A stretch of DNA of 64,000 bases, from contig CAKZHE010000099.1 in the NCBI GenBank assembly GCA_936920195.1, positions 38,578 to 102,577 of the forward strand. The letters run 5' to 3'. Of this stretch, positions 50,001 through 58,783 are shown one piece after another. Source of the stretch: an uncultured cyanobacterium (lineage in GTDB: Bacteria > Cyanobacteriota > Cyanobacteriia > Cyanobacteriales > FACHB-T130). Within the stretch, counting starts at the first letter, position 1. Every line of letters starts with the position of its first letter. The position numbers and the translations under genes were made by a program. The notes under the pieces were generated by a model. The model was given only the letters and a program-made list of their open reading frames with translations. It ran no database searches and was not told where the DNA came from.

Positions 50001-51476
50001 GAAATTCTGACGGCAGAAACCTTGAGCTTTTTCAATCATTCTACGTTGAACTTAGCGATCGCCAACGTTGGTTTAGGCATCTTCGCCCAAATTATGGCAA
50101 GTGTATGGCGGCGCAAACATAACTTAGCCCAAGTACCCAGCAGTTGGCACGCTTTGCCCATGATTTATGCTGGCTTGGGAGTGTTATTCCGCAGTAATAT
50201 TTTTACCGCTTGGACAGGATTGAGTTCCTTTGCAGTATCGGCGATCTCTATTAGCGTTGGCAAGCAGAAACCGGAATTTAAACCCCTTACCTATTTAGGA
50301 ATTTTCGGCATCTCCGTCTCTGCCTACGAATTACTGCTTTACCAACTTAGTCAAGCTCCACCAGGAGGTAAAATCGGGGATGGTTTACTCGCCCTGGCTG
50401 CCCTTGGCACCAGCATCACCTACGCCTATCGCCTGCTTTTACCTTGGTGGCAAAAACTTTTTGGACTAACTGAAGCAGAATTAAAGATTGTCAGTCATAT
50501 CCATTGGGGTTGGAGTGCTGTCCTGTGGGTATTGGCAATGGCAACTTTTAGCAATTCTACCATCTTCCTTGCCCTAGGGATTGGAGTATTTTTAGCCCGT
50601 TACGCCATTTTTCAGGGGCGAAATCATCCTCAACGCCAAACTGCGGAAAATTGGGTTTACGCCGGATTGCTTACCTTGGTTGGTTGCAGCTTTTACTCTT
50701 CCCAACTAGACAGGGCTGCCGAAACTCTAAAAATTGTAAACCCATTTATCGGAGCTTTGGCAGTAGCGATCGCCTATTTCCTCTACTTCCTACCTTGGCA
50801 AAACTGGGGTTGGCCTTCCCGTCCTTGGCAACAAGTTGGTTTCAGCTTACCATTAGGTGCAATCTTTTACACTTTTTTCCAAGCTAACTTATTCAGTTTC
50901 TTCATTACCGCTGCCTTTTACGTTCTGATAGCCCGGTTAACTAAGCAAATTCGCCTCACCTACATCAGCGCTGCCCTAATTAATCTGGCATTGTACCGTT
51001 GGTTGGACCCATTTATTTTCAACAATCTCCTCTGGTATATCCTGCCTATCGGATTAACTATCATTTATATTGCCCAAGTTGACGGGGCAACCACGGGGGG
51101 ATTGCCCCTACTGACACCGAAACAAAAGGAAACTCGCCATCAACTTCGGCTATTTGGTTCTGGCTTAATTTGCGGCATGGCATTTCTACTCCACCTGCAA
51201 ACTGGCATTATTCCGGGAATCTTTGCCCTCATCGCGATTTTTACCGGATTATCACTCCGCATTAGGGCTTTTCTCTCCGTAGGAACTGTAACTTTGATAG
51301 CGATCGCTGGTTATCAATCAACCGTCCTCATCTTCTCCTATCCTCTGATAAAATGGTTTGCAATCCTCATGGCAGGTATTGGTTTAATTTGGCTAGCTGC
51401 CTCCTTTGAAACTAGAAAATCCCAACTAAGTTCCTTAGTCAGAAATTGGCTGGAGCAATTTCAACAATGGGATTAG
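47031..51476 (+). CDS. Giant multi-pass membrane protein, cyanobacterial
   Basis: 1481 residues. Soluble N-terminal 110 residues (RLIKIEALVSASHPALLQGLDVWLNLGLI), then roughly 40 hydrophobic segments to the end with short loops; no ATPase or catalytic motif. Repeating style ASTILTAVAARIFPS / AIASTILWLFRGWF suggests internal duplication. It resembles the DUF2157-type membrane proteins. Function unknown. Flanked by two copies of a MITE. Confidence 0.75.
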   Translation: MSSELERLIKIEALVSASHPALLQGLDVWLNLGLISDTQVKHWCRQNLSCPLPLPKIAPARETRVPVAATRQRVAPQKDFIDDFIPEVVPLKPRRPPSIVAQMWQSLLAELSVRWLLFLGIFLVVMSSGVLAASQWERFPAVGQYGILLAYTVIFWLTGVWAHRQANLQLTAQTLQIVTLLLVPVNFWAMDSFKLREYPVEWLVIAIASTILTAVAARIFPSLSLVPSLQIRRWQSFPFYQFIGLSYLQLLWSLSGFPLLVVYLGMVTTTAITVYPIFHPSPDSIAPTEGETTKVSLLSASLVYRLVAIYILAMLLLRAIFVTGVAIPELGLAIGICGWLIAQVETPPTTPNDKPRFSWEKLGDSLIFCGWLVAVGVAFPWQATIVSGIGLWIWYQRLWRRGRKIDFTILVILGWQTIGLVWRLIPVDIRTSAVGMVAASPLINAINTPWMLLGVVLFPYLIGIVWLTARLYRHQKPHLALYGEKLALGFGIILTSVTLSNRNLFALNLILSTTLLGVTLFQQSRRAELADTLPPRVYLTHITGLMALSATIYACFPQFHAETWTIILLAVLVAEWGLTLMPQNSPLFVCWQNSAWHLGLGLAALSYYILYLVNFPHYYPHAGWWGLTWIVVPLSLTFIARQTSPPRRLTSSWLSTIAVIALQLLLIWQSEVRLIALGAGVLLMLANSRYCQHLAAATLTIALGISFYGFCLYDNRVFGLSNLESGWFLVTAIASTILWLFRGWFITRNGTLAALYAQAADGWAVLLVSLNLPILIIYSQADTSPQNPLAVEFLITSILLMAATAYRGWQSPRQRENIWLSILVLALAQIPLLPMPGAREIGLGVATGLMMLHTRYLQQINAARLTIGTILALMAVFLGDGIPGLPKLSIGSWLIVIPIVTLTLWLLRPWLKRRQTNLASVYSQAADEWAINLSRLELVILTLHSFSVYRAISPPDVIVLAATALTIVGSAYRSWQQPDNWAFYRFGWGIEILTAETLSFFNHSTLNLAIANVGLGIFAQIMASVWRRKHNLAQVPSSWHALPMIYAGLGVLFRSNIFTAWTGLSSFAVSAISISVGKQKPEFKPLTYLGIFGISVSAYELLLYQLSQAPPGGKIGDGLLALAALGTSITYAYRLLLPWWQKLFGLTEAELKIVSHIHWGWSAVLWVLAMATFSNSTIFLALGIGVFLARYAIFQGRNHPQRQTAENWVYAGLLTLVGCSFYSSQLDRAAETLKIVNPFIGALAVAIAYFLYFLPWQNWGWPSRPWQQVGFSLPLGAIFYTFFQANLFSFFITAAFYVLIARLTKQIRLTYISAALINLALYRWLDPFIFNNLLWYILPIGLTIIYIAQVDGATTGGLPLLTPKQKETRHQLRLFGSGLICGMAFLLHLQTGIIPGIFALIAIFTGLSLRIRAFLSVGTVTLIAIAGYQSTVLIFSYPLIKWFAILMAGIGLIWLAASFETRKSQLSSLVRNWLEQFQQWD

Positions 51477-51544
51477 CTTCGACAAAACTCAGCAACCATC
51501 CCCCGCGCTCTCCCTATCAAATCGGGGTAGGCACGGGGGCGCTA

Positions 51545-51711
51545 CCTAGGCTGTTGACTTTGTGCCTTTTGATGGAGTTTTTGCTCATGCAGTTTATGAT
51601 TCACCTATTTTTGCTAGTTTCCATGCAGAGCATGGAAACTAGCAAAAGAATAAGAGCATAATTATTGCATGAATAAAACTGCTCAAAAACTCGCAGAGTC
51701 AACAGCCTAGG
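51545..51711. mobile_element. MITE copy 2 with CGCTA target duplication
   Basis: TIRs CCTAGGCTGTTGACT and complement, flanks CGCTA at 51540-51544 and 51712-51716. Central hairpin TTTGCTAGTTTCCATG / complement near 51613-51651. Confidence 0.85.
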
Positions 51712-51741
51712 CGCTACCCCTACACCATTCATAATTCACAA

Positions 51742-51960
51742 ATGATAGAAACTGCCATTTTAAAAAATGTCGAAAAATTGCCTGAATCTGTCAAACAGGC
51801 CGTCCTTGACTATACAGAATTTCTGGTCAATCGATACAGCATAGAGGCTCCTAAAATAGAAAAAACTGCCAAGCGAGGTGGGCTAGGAATTTGGCAAGGT
51901 AAAATTTGGATGTCTGATGATTTTGATCAACCTCTCGAAGATTTAAAGGATTATATGTAA
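51742..51960 (+). CDS. DUF2281-like antitoxin
   Basis: 72 residues. Start IETAILKNVEKLPESVKQAVLDYTEFLVNRY is the DNA-binding half; a C-terminal toxin-binding half follows (IWMSDDFDQPLEDLKDYM). Followed directly by the tail of a PIN toxin, so it is a VapB-type antitoxin without a whole partner. Confidence 0.8.
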   Translation: MIETAILKNVEKLPESVKQAVLDYTEFLVNRYSIEAPKIEKTAKRGGLGIWQGKIWMSDDFDQPLEDLKDYM

Positions 51961-52047
51961 ATGAGTTTTTTAATGAATCATTCCCTGGTTTTGATTAGTA
52001 GAGATCGCGCTTTTGATGCCTATCCAATTCAGCGAGTATGGGAATAA
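51961..52047 (+). pseudogene. VapC PIN toxin remnant
   Basis: 28 codons, MSFLMNHSLVLISRDRAFDAYPIQRVWE: start and C-terminus of a PIN nuclease joined, with the catalytic middle deleted. It starts directly after the antitoxin stop. Confidence 0.7.
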
Positions 52048-52049
52048 AC

Positions 52050-52721
52050 ATGGTGGTTACTCTACAATTGCGTCAAATCGACCTTCAACCAGGGCAATAC
52101 TTAACCTTGCGCGAAATTAGTTGGGCAGAATTTGAAGCCATTTTAACCGAAATTGGAGAACATCGCGCTGCCCGAATTGCTTACTATCAAGGGGTGTTGG
52201 AAATTCGGATGCCATTACCAGAACATGAAATAAATAAAGAACTCATTGGCGACATGGTAAAATTGCTCTTGGATGAGTTAGAACTGGACTGGGAGCCTTA
52301 CGGATCGACAACCTTTAAACGAGCCGAAATGTTAGCCGGAATAGAACCAGATACCTGCTTTTATATCCAAAATGCTCGCCAAATGATTGGTAAGCGACGA
52401 CTAAATCTATCCATAGATCCACCTCCAGATTTAGCCATTGAAATAGATGTAACTTCTAAAACCCAACTTTCGGCTTATGTAGCCTTGGGAGTGCCAGAAC
52501 TCTGGTGTTATGCCAATGGTAAATTAAAAGTATTCCTATTGCGCGCAGGGGAGTATGTGTCAGTAGAAACTAGCCCCATCTTTGGTAAATTGCCTATAAT
52601 TGAAGCAATTGAGCAATTTTTGCAATTGAGCCAAACTGAGGGAGCAAGTGCCGCCAGAAGAGCATTTCGGCAATGGGTGCGCGAAGCTTTACCTAGTCTA
52701 AATTATTTAGAGAACCAATAA
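52050..52721 (+). CDS. Uma2 family (DUF820) protein
   Basis: 223 residues from the ATG at 52050. EIRMPLPEHEINKELIGDMVKLLL near 50-73, then PDTCFYIQNARQ, PPPDLAIEIDVTSKTQLSAYVALGVPELWCY. Restriction-like core residues D and E in DLAIEID are present. C-terminal extension QFLQLSQTEGASAARRAFRQWVREALP is usual in cyanobacterial copies. A second Uma2 lies at 29434. Confidence 0.9.
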   Translation: MVVTLQLRQIDLQPGQYLTLREISWAEFEAILTEIGEHRAARIAYYQGVLEIRMPLPEHEINKELIGDMVKLLLDELELDWEPYGSTTFKRAEMLAGIEPDTCFYIQNARQMIGKRRLNLSIDPPPDLAIEIDVTSKTQLSAYVALGVPELWCYANGKLKVFLLRAGEYVSVETSPIFGKLPIIEAIEQFLQLSQTEGASAARRAFRQWVREALPSLNYLENQ

Positions 52722-52832
52722 AAGCGATAAGAGCGATTTGAACTTCATATCATTTCCCCCAAACTACTGTTTTTTCTAGTCAGTATCGGAAGAAATCTCT
52801 CCTTTTCGTAATACCTTTGTGATAAAGCATTG

Positions 52833-53228
52833 TTACCAATTTTCCAACAGCAATCCATCCACATAATCAAAGTCTGTATCATCTGTCACTAACACCCAAC
52901 CATGCTCTAAGCACTGAGCAGCAATCCATATATCATTCATTGGGATTGGTCGCCCCTTGCGCTTTAAGGCTAATCTAGTTGTAGCATAGATAGAGGCTGT
53001 TTCTCTGGTTAATGGCGCAACTACACAGGCCGCCATGAAATCCAGATAAACAGATAAATTTTCTAATGGACGTGCAGAGTTTTCTGCACCAAATAGCAAC
53101 TCCCCAACGACAACAGTTGGCAAAATTATTTCTGGTAATTCCAGCACCCTCTTAGTGATTGTTGTGTTGCCATTCAAAAAACGTATGGCAACAGAGGTAT
53201 CTAGTGCAATCTCACCACTCATTTGCAT
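52833..53228 (-). CDS. VapC-type PIN ribonuclease toxin
   Basis: 131 residues (or from M3). PIN acidic residues: D in ALDTSVAIRFLNG, E in VVGELLFGAENSARP, D in MNDIWIAAQC, D in VTDDTDFDYVDGL. Complete and likely active on RNA. Its start overlaps the antitoxin end by 17 bp. Confidence 0.9.
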   Translation of the reverse strand: MQMSGEIALDTSVAIRFLNGNTTITKRVLELPEIILPTVVVGELLFGAENSARPLENLSVYLDFMAACVVAPLTRETASIYATTRLALKRKGRPIPMNDIWIAAQCLEHGWVLVTDDTDFDYVDGLLLENW

Positions 53229-53421
53229 CTACCTGCCGACAGTCTGTGACAATTGCTTGTTGCAGTTCTTCTGCCTCTGAGTTACTTAAAATTCCGGCAA
53301 ACTTTACCAGAGAATGCCTTTTCTCTACAACCTTAACCTGATGCAAAAAATCTAGCACCGTTTGGACTAGATCGTCAGGAGCTTCTTCAAGTTCTTTAAT
53401 CAATTGTTCGCGATTTCCCAT
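53212..53421 (-). CDS. VapB-type antitoxin (DUF2281-like)
   Basis: 69 residues from the ATG at 53421. Helical start NREQLIKELEEAPDDLVQTVLDFLHQVK and a C-terminal toxin-wrapping tail. Upstream partner of the VapC gene, which it precedes and overlaps. Confidence 0.8.
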   Translation of the reverse strand: MGNREQLIKELEEAPDDLVQTVLDFLHQVKVVEKRHSLVKFAGILSNSEAEELQQAIVTDCRQVDANEW

Positions 53422-53472
53422 TTGTTTATGATTCCCTGGAAAAGTGAGTTTGTCTAGCTTTAGTATATCCAA

Positions 53473-53795
53473 ATTGCAACTGGTTTGCTGAATCGATCAA
53501 ATTCGGCAACTGCTGTTGGACTTGATTGACTGGAATCATAACTCTTGAGCCTTTCAATGTGATATTGTTCTAGACGCAATCATAGGACTCTCTTCTGTCA
53601 TCAGGCAACCAGTCTCTCTCCTCTGGCTCCCCTTGCAGACAAGTTAGCCCCATAATATTCATAGATGGGTCATCGAGACATGAACCGCTAACTAGATCGC
53701 CTGATGCCCACCAAGCTGCGATCTGCTATCTTGCTGAAGTAGTCCTCAAGAGAGTTAGCATTAGATCTGAATCCGATCAGGAGCGCGAATTTAAA
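53473..53795. other. 323-bp gap between vapBC and purD
   Basis: No ORF, clear promoter, repeat or RNA gene seen. It must contain the purD promoter. Confidence 0.5.
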
Positions 53796-55055
53796 GTGAA
53801 GGTATTAGTTGTTGGCAATGGCGGACGAGAACACGCGATCGCCTGGAAATTGTTACAAAGTAAAAAAATTACTCAAGTAATCTGTATCCCTGGAAACGGC
53901 GCAACAGCGGCTAGATCAGATTGTCAAAATTTCTACTTAAGGGTTGATGATTTTGCCGGAATTGCCCGCTGCGCTCTCGTCAATGGCAGTTCTCTGGTGG
54001 TAGTCGGCCCAGAACAGCCCTTGGCTCTGGGGATTACTGATTATCTCAGAAGTCAAAATCTGACGGTTTTTGGGCCAACGAAGGAAGGGGCGCAGATTGA
54101 ATCCAGCAAATCCTGGGCAAAAGCCTTAATGCAAGAGGCGGGCATCCCTACCCCTCGCGCAGCGGTTTTTACAAATTTGGAGGCCGCCAAAGCCTATCTA
54201 GCCGCTGAGGGTGCGCCAATTGTCGTCAAGGTGGATGGCTTGGCGGCAGGTAAGGGAGTCACAGTAGCTACTACGGTTCAACAAGCCCAAGATGCCTTAG
54301 CAGACTTATTCCAAAATCCCCATCAAAAGGTGGTTTTGGAAGAATTTGTACCGGGGCAAGAAGTTTCTATTTTGGCGCTGACAGATGGTTTAACTATTCG
54401 CCCTCTGCTGCCAGCCCAAGATCATAAGCGGATTGGGGAAGGGGATACAGGAGCGAATACAGGCGGGATGGGAGCATATTGTCCCGCACCCATTGCCACT
54501 CCAGAACTCATGAAGCGGATTCAAGAGAAAATCTTGGAACCGACAGTGGCAGCTTTGCAAAAACGCGGCATTGACTATCGGGGCGTTCTCTATGCCGGGT
54601 TGATGATTACCCCCCAAGGGGAACCCAAGGTGTTGGAATTTAACTGTCGGTTTGGCGATCCAGAAACTCAAGCAATTCTACCTTTATTGGAAACCCCTTT
54701 AGAAGATTTGCTTTTAGCTTGTACCAACCAAAAACTGGCAGATTTCCCCCCAATTGAGTGGAAATCTGGGGCGGCGGCTTGCGTGGTGGTGGCGGCGGGG
54801 GGCTATCCAGAAGCTTTTCGCAAAGGAGACGCAATTACGGGGATTGAACAAGCGGAAGCCTTGGGCGCAATTGTCTTTCAAGCCGGAACTCACCTCAAGC
54901 AACGCCAATTAGTTACCGAAGGCGGAAGAGTGCTAGGGGTGACAGGGGTGGGAGAAACTTTGGAGAGTGCGATCGCCCAAGCCTATGCTGGAGTAAACTG
55001 CATTCAGTTTGAGGGAATGTATTGCCGTCGTGACATTGGGAGCGCTGGGAAATAA
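53796..55055 (+). CDS. purD: Phosphoribosylamine-glycine ligase
   Basis: 419 residues from a GTG. Start KVLVVGNGGREHAIAWKLLQS, ATP-grasp core with VKVDGLAAGKGVTVA, EEFVPGQEVSILALTDG, LEFNCRFGDPETQAILPLL. Second step of purine synthesis: joins glycine to phosphoribosylamine with ATP. The length fits the family. purD upstream of nblS is typical of cyanobacteria. Confidence 0.97.
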   Translation: MKVLVVGNGGREHAIAWKLLQSKKITQVICIPGNGATAARSDCQNFYLRVDDFAGIARCALVNGSSLVVVGPEQPLALGITDYLRSQNLTVFGPTKEGAQIESSKSWAKALMQEAGIPTPRAAVFTNLEAAKAYLAAEGAPIVVKVDGLAAGKGVTVATTVQQAQDALADLFQNPHQKVVLEEFVPGQEVSILALTDGLTIRPLLPAQDHKRIGEGDTGANTGGMGAYCPAPIATPELMKRIQEKILEPTVAALQKRGIDYRGVLYAGLMITPQGEPKVLEFNCRFGDPETQAILPLLETPLEDLLLACTNQKLADFPPIEWKSGAAACVVVAAGGYPEAFRKGDAITGIEQAEALGAIVFQAGTHLKQRQLVTEGGRVLGVTGVGETLESAIAQAYAGVNCIQFEGMYCRRDIGSAGK

Positions 55056-55189
55056 TTAGGGCGATTGGGGAGAGCAACCAGGATAATTTTGATGTAGAAT
55101 TGTATCTAAATCTGTAGAGAGGTAAAATTTATCCTCTCTATTGTGATTCAAACTTCGTTTTTGCTGGTTTGACTTTCCCTGTGAGAAAA

Positions 55190-55217
55190 CTCCCGCAGTT
55201 CAAGCGGGAGGATATCA
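55190..55217 (+). promoter_or_regulatory. Hairpin holding the nblS ribosome site
   Basis: CTCCCGC (55190-55196) and GCGGGAG (55204-55210) pair around AGTTCAA; the ribosome site GGGAGGA overlaps the 3' arm, 7 nt from the ATG. The sequence resembles an IS200/IS605 right end. Confidence 0.6.
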
Positions 55218-57248
55218 ATGAAAACAATTCAAGAAACTTTTTCTCATTGGTGGTCTGAGTTTACCCTCCAGACGCGCTTGATGGCGGCTGCCACCTTAGT
55301 AGTCTCCCTAGTTATGAGTGGCCTGACTTTTTGGGCTGTAAACTCTATTCAGCAGGATGCTAGATTAAACGATACTCGGTTTGGGCGCGACCTAGGACTA
55401 TTGCTCGCCGCCAATGTTGCCCCCCAAATTGCCGAAAATAATCTTACCGAAGTGGCGCGATTTTCCCATCGCTTCTATAGCAGCACATCCAGCGTCCGCT
55501 ATATGCTCTATGCCGACAAAGAGGGTAAAATCTTCTTTGGCATTCCCTTTTCAGAATCAGAAGTCCAAAATTCCTTAACCATTGAGCGCCGCATTCAACT
55601 ACCAGAGAATTATGCGGAAAATTATGACTTACCAATGGTGCGCCAGCATATAACTCCGGATGGCGAAGTAACTGATGTTTTTGTTCCCCTGATTCACGAT
55701 GGTCAAAATTTGGGAGTATTAGCGATTGGGATTAATCCTAATCCCACCGTCGTAACTTCCTCTGACTTAACGCGGGATGTCACCATCGCCGTGTTTATTT
55801 CAATTTGGGTAATGGTAATTCTAGGAGCAGTTTTTAATGCCCTGACTATTACTCAACCCATTAAGGAATTGCTGGTGGGAGTGAAAAATATTGCTACAGG
55901 TAACTTTAAACAGCGAATTGATTTGCCCTTGGGGGGAGAATTAGGCGAATTGATTTTCAGTTTCAATGAAATGGCAGAGCGACTAGAAAAATATGAAGAA
56001 CAAAATATTGGCGAATTAACTGCCGAAAAAGCCAAATTAGAAACCTTAGTTTCTACCATTGCCGATGGCGCAGTCCTCTTAGATACCAACCTGCACGCAA
56101 TTTTAGTTAACCCGACGGCGCGGCGAATTTTTGGTTGGGATAGCCACGAAATTGTGGGCGAAAACGTCCTCCATCACCTACCGCCATCAGTAACCGCTGA
56201 ATTGACACGTCCATTATATAAAATTGCGGCAGGCGATCGCGAGGCCGCTGAGTTCCGCATTACCTTAGATCAACCGACCGAAAAAACGATTAGAATTCTG
56301 TTGACCACAGTTCTAGATCAATATCGGGAAAATGTCAAGGGAATTGCCATGACAGTTCAAGATATCACTCGTGAAGTGGAATTAAATGAAGCGAAAAGTC
56401 AGTTTATTAGCAATGTTTCCCACGAACTAAGAACGCCATTATTTAATATCAAGTCCTTTATTGAAACTCTGTATGAATATGGCGAAGATTTAACCGAAGA
56501 ACAGCGGCGAGATTTTCTAGAAACAGCTAATAAAGAAACCGATCGTTTGACTCGATTAGTCAATGATGTTCTCGATTTATCTCGTCTTGGCTCCTGTCGA
56601 TTGTATCACTTCGATGCCGTAGATTTGGCGCAAACTGTTGAACAAACTCTCCGCACCTATCAATTAAATGCTAGGGATAAAGGTATTGAATTAATCCAAG
56701 ACATTGAGCCAGATTTACCTTCTGTCCTGGGACATTATGATTTATTGCTGCAAGTTTTTGCTAATTTGGTAGGCAATGCCCTAAAATTTACTGAACCAGG
56801 GGGGAAAGTGGCAATTCGTGCCTATTTGTTAGCGGAAGATAGCAGCCAAAAAGTGAATATTCACCCCAAATCTCGGATTTCTCATCGCTTAGTCAGAATT
56901 GAAGTGGCTGATACCGGAATTGGGATTGCCCCAGAAGACCAAGAAGCGATTTTTGACCGCTTTTTCCGAGTCGAAAATCGCGTCCATACCCTTGAAGGTA
57001 CGGGATTAGGATTGTCAATTGTCCGCAATATTATTGAAAAGCATCACACCAATGTTTCTTTGGCTAGTGAAGTGGGTATCGGGACAACATTTTGGTTTGA
57101 TTTGGCAGTGTTTCAAGAACCATCTGTCCTAGAAGGATTAACAGCTAACGATAGCGCGAATACTCTGGCACACCACGGAAATGTCGAGCTTCACCATTTA
57201 CATACTTCGGCAAGTCAAACCACTTCTATAACGCCTACGTTGCTATAA
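55218..57248 (+). CDS. nblS: NblS (Hik33/DspA) sensor histidine kinase
   Basis: 676 residues. Membrane helices near 20-45 and 190-215 enclose a sensor domain; then HAMP, PAS (about 265-385), HisKA with H402 in NVSHELRTPL, and an ATPase domain with NLVGNALKFTEPGG, VADTGIGIAPEDQ and GTGLGLSIVRNI. It controls high-light, cold and nutrient-stress genes and phycobilisome breakdown in cyanobacteria. Downstream of purD as in other genomes. Confidence 0.95.
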   Translation: MKTIQETFSHWWSEFTLQTRLMAAATLVVSLVMSGLTFWAVNSIQQDARLNDTRFGRDLGLLLAANVAPQIAENNLTEVARFSHRFYSSTSSVRYMLYADKEGKIFFGIPFSESEVQNSLTIERRIQLPENYAENYDLPMVRQHITPDGEVTDVFVPLIHDGQNLGVLAIGINPNPTVVTSSDLTRDVTIAVFISIWVMVILGAVFNALTITQPIKELLVGVKNIATGNFKQRIDLPLGGELGELIFSFNEMAERLEKYEEQNIGELTAEKAKLETLVSTIADGAVLLDTNLHAILVNPTARRIFGWDSHEIVGENVLHHLPPSVTAELTRPLYKIAAGDREAAEFRITLDQPTEKTIRILLTTVLDQYRENVKGIAMTVQDITREVELNEAKSQFISNVSHELRTPLFNIKSFIETLYEYGEDLTEEQRRDFLETANKETDRLTRLVNDVLDLSRLGSCRLYHFDAVDLAQTVEQTLRTYQLNARDKGIELIQDIEPDLPSVLGHYDLLLQVFANLVGNALKFTEPGGKVAIRAYLLAEDSSQKVNIHPKSRISHRLVRIEVADTGIGIAPEDQEAIFDRFFRVENRVHTLEGTGLGLSIVRNIIEKHHTNVSLASEVGIGTTFWFDLAVFQEPSVLEGLTANDSANTLAHHGNVELHHLHTSASQTTSITPTLL

Positions 57249-57686
57249 AATGGTCAGATAGGTATCTACAGATTCCGAAGGTAAAACCCTCAAAGTTTGG
57301 TTCTTAAGGTCTGGCTCTAATCCCAGCGCTTCTAGGGGAATTACTCCAATTAAAGCATCTCGACCACCAGGTAATTCCAAGCATTCAAAAGTACCTTCTC
57401 GACCACAAAGCGATATTTTGGCATCTTGAAAAATTCTGGCTTTGCTCAGTCCAGTCGCGGTGGCAACATCTACTTCCTTGAGTAGTTCTAATCCAAGTTG
57501 CGCTATTGCCAACGCTGGCAAGCATAATGTAGTTGCACCAGTATCTACTAAAACATTATTGAGTGTAATCGAGCGAACCAGATCTGGGGAAATAATACCT
57601 CTGACTGCATTGGCTTCGTCAATACGATTTTTGACTATCAGTATTGTTAAAACTTTCCCCATTGATTTGTCGGAAGTGATGGACAT
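57243..57686 (-). CDS. Retropepsin-like aspartyl protease
   Basis: 147 residues from the ATG at 57686 (a longer frame begins at 57755). Catalytic motif VDTGATTLCLP near 48-58, then GGRDALIGVIPLEALGLEPD near 107-126 as the second strand motif. Single-domain, so it should act as a dimer. Substrate unknown. Overlaps the nblS end by 6 bp. Confidence 0.82.
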   Translation of the reverse strand: MSITSDKSMGKVLTILIVKNRIDEANAVRGIISPDLVRSITLNNVLVDTGATTLCLPALAIAQLGLELLKEVDVATATGLSKARIFQDAKISLCGREGTFECLELPGGRDALIGVIPLEALGLEPDLKNQTLRVLPSESVDTYLTIL

Positions 57687-57764
57687 TGCGATCGCTCCTC
57701 TGAGCCAATATATCTTAAAATTGTGACAAGTTTTCAATAAATCTCGCGATCGCATTAATTTTAA

Positions 57765-58139
57765 TTATTTTTGCCGCTTAATAATGACTAAAAGTAAGCT
57801 GATGACAATTAGACTGCCGATAATGACTAATCCTTGATGGCGCTGATACCACAATCTTAAATTGCGCCGCCAATCTCTATCTATTTTAGCCCGGTCTGCG
57901 GCAGCTTGGGCAGCAGCAATCCGGTCATGGTATAAACTACAATCCCTCGCCTGGGGACGTTTTGGTAAAGTGCAGCTATCATCTTCGTGATAGGAACAGG
58001 TACTGCACAGGGGTTCTTGTCCAGTAGCGCGATGTACGGGAATCCCAGGATGCCCAAAAGCTTTTAAAGCTGACCGACAATAAGGACAGTTGACGGCTTC
58101 ATCTGTAACTCTTTGATGGCATTGAGGACAGTTTGGCAT
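57765..58139 (-). CDS. Zinc-ribbon protein with C-terminal membrane anchor
   Basis: 124 residues. CPQC...CPYC ribbon at 4-21, a second cysteine cluster (LCSTCSYHEDDSCTLPKRPQARDC, about 44-67), a basic helix, and one membrane segment GLVIIGSLIVISLLLVII at the end. Found among cyanobacterial proteins; function unknown. Confidence 0.72.
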   Translation of the reverse strand: MPNCPQCHQRVTDEAVNCPYCRSALKAFGHPGIPVHRATGQEPLCSTCSYHEDDSCTLPKRPQARDCSLYHDRIAAAQAAADRAKIDRDWRRNLRLWYQRHQGLVIIGSLIVISLLLVIIKRQK

Positions 58140-58264
58140 AGTGGAAGATGGACAAAGTTGAAAAGCGATCGCACTTACCTTGTATGGAGCTTTGGTACTA
58201 ATTTAGCTTAAAGCCCAAGTTTACAATTTTAGCGATCGCCTACTCATTCCCAGTTGATTAAATT

Positions 58265-58444
58265 CTAGCTTAAGCTAGACACCGAGAAAGCAACAAAAAT
58301 CAATCCGCCCACTAGCAGCATTGCCGCCACGCCCATAATGGCGTAATTTCGTTGTTGAGTTGATGTTGGGGGTTCAGCGGTATAAAGTTTTGGCTCTTTG
58401 GCAAAATTGTTTAAACGTCCGCCTTCTTCTGTGGTATATGGCAT
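58265..58444 (-). CDS. psb34: Psb34 (Ssl1498 family) photosystem II assembly protein
   Basis: 59 residues. Start MPYTTEEGGRLNNFAKEPKL, then YTAEPPT, QRNYAIMGVAAMLLVGG helix and FVAFSVSSLS. This is the pattern of the single-helix Psb34 protein, which binds CP47 side assembly intermediates. Too short for a minimal-length ORF scan, but all hallmarks are present. Its upstream gap, 58445-58783, holds a large palindromic repeat. Confidence 0.88.
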   Translation of the reverse strand: MPYTTEEGGRLNNFAKEPKLYTAEPPTSTQQRNYAIMGVAAMLLVGGLIFVAFSVSSLS

Positions 58445-58670
58445 GAATAATAACCTCTGCTGGTCTTAATATTAAAAATTGTAACAATAATTAGCGCCCA
58501 AAAATCAACATCTGAACCAAGTCGATTAATTTTAGGGGAAAACCTGATTTCATCAGGTTTTGGTAAGGTGTTGCGAAAGAACTCCCTACTGGTTGGACGA
58601 AAGCCGGATGGTTGAAGACCTTGGATAGATGTGTTAATTTAGCGATCGTAATTGGAAATACTAATTACAA

Positions 58671-58757
58671 TCGTAGGTTGGGTTGGAACGATAGTGAAAA
58701 CCCAACATTATATTCAGTGTTTTGTTGGGTTTTGCTGTCGCGCAACCCAACCTACGA
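58671..58757. repeat. Large palindromic repeat
   Basis: Outer arms TCGTAGGTTGGGTTG / CAACCCAACCTACGA; inner arms AAAACCCAACA / TGTTGGGTTTT. A dispersed cyanobacterial palindrome in the gap upstream of psb34. Confidence 0.85.
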
Positions 58758-58783
58758 TAATTAGTGGTGAGTTCAAGCTCCCA

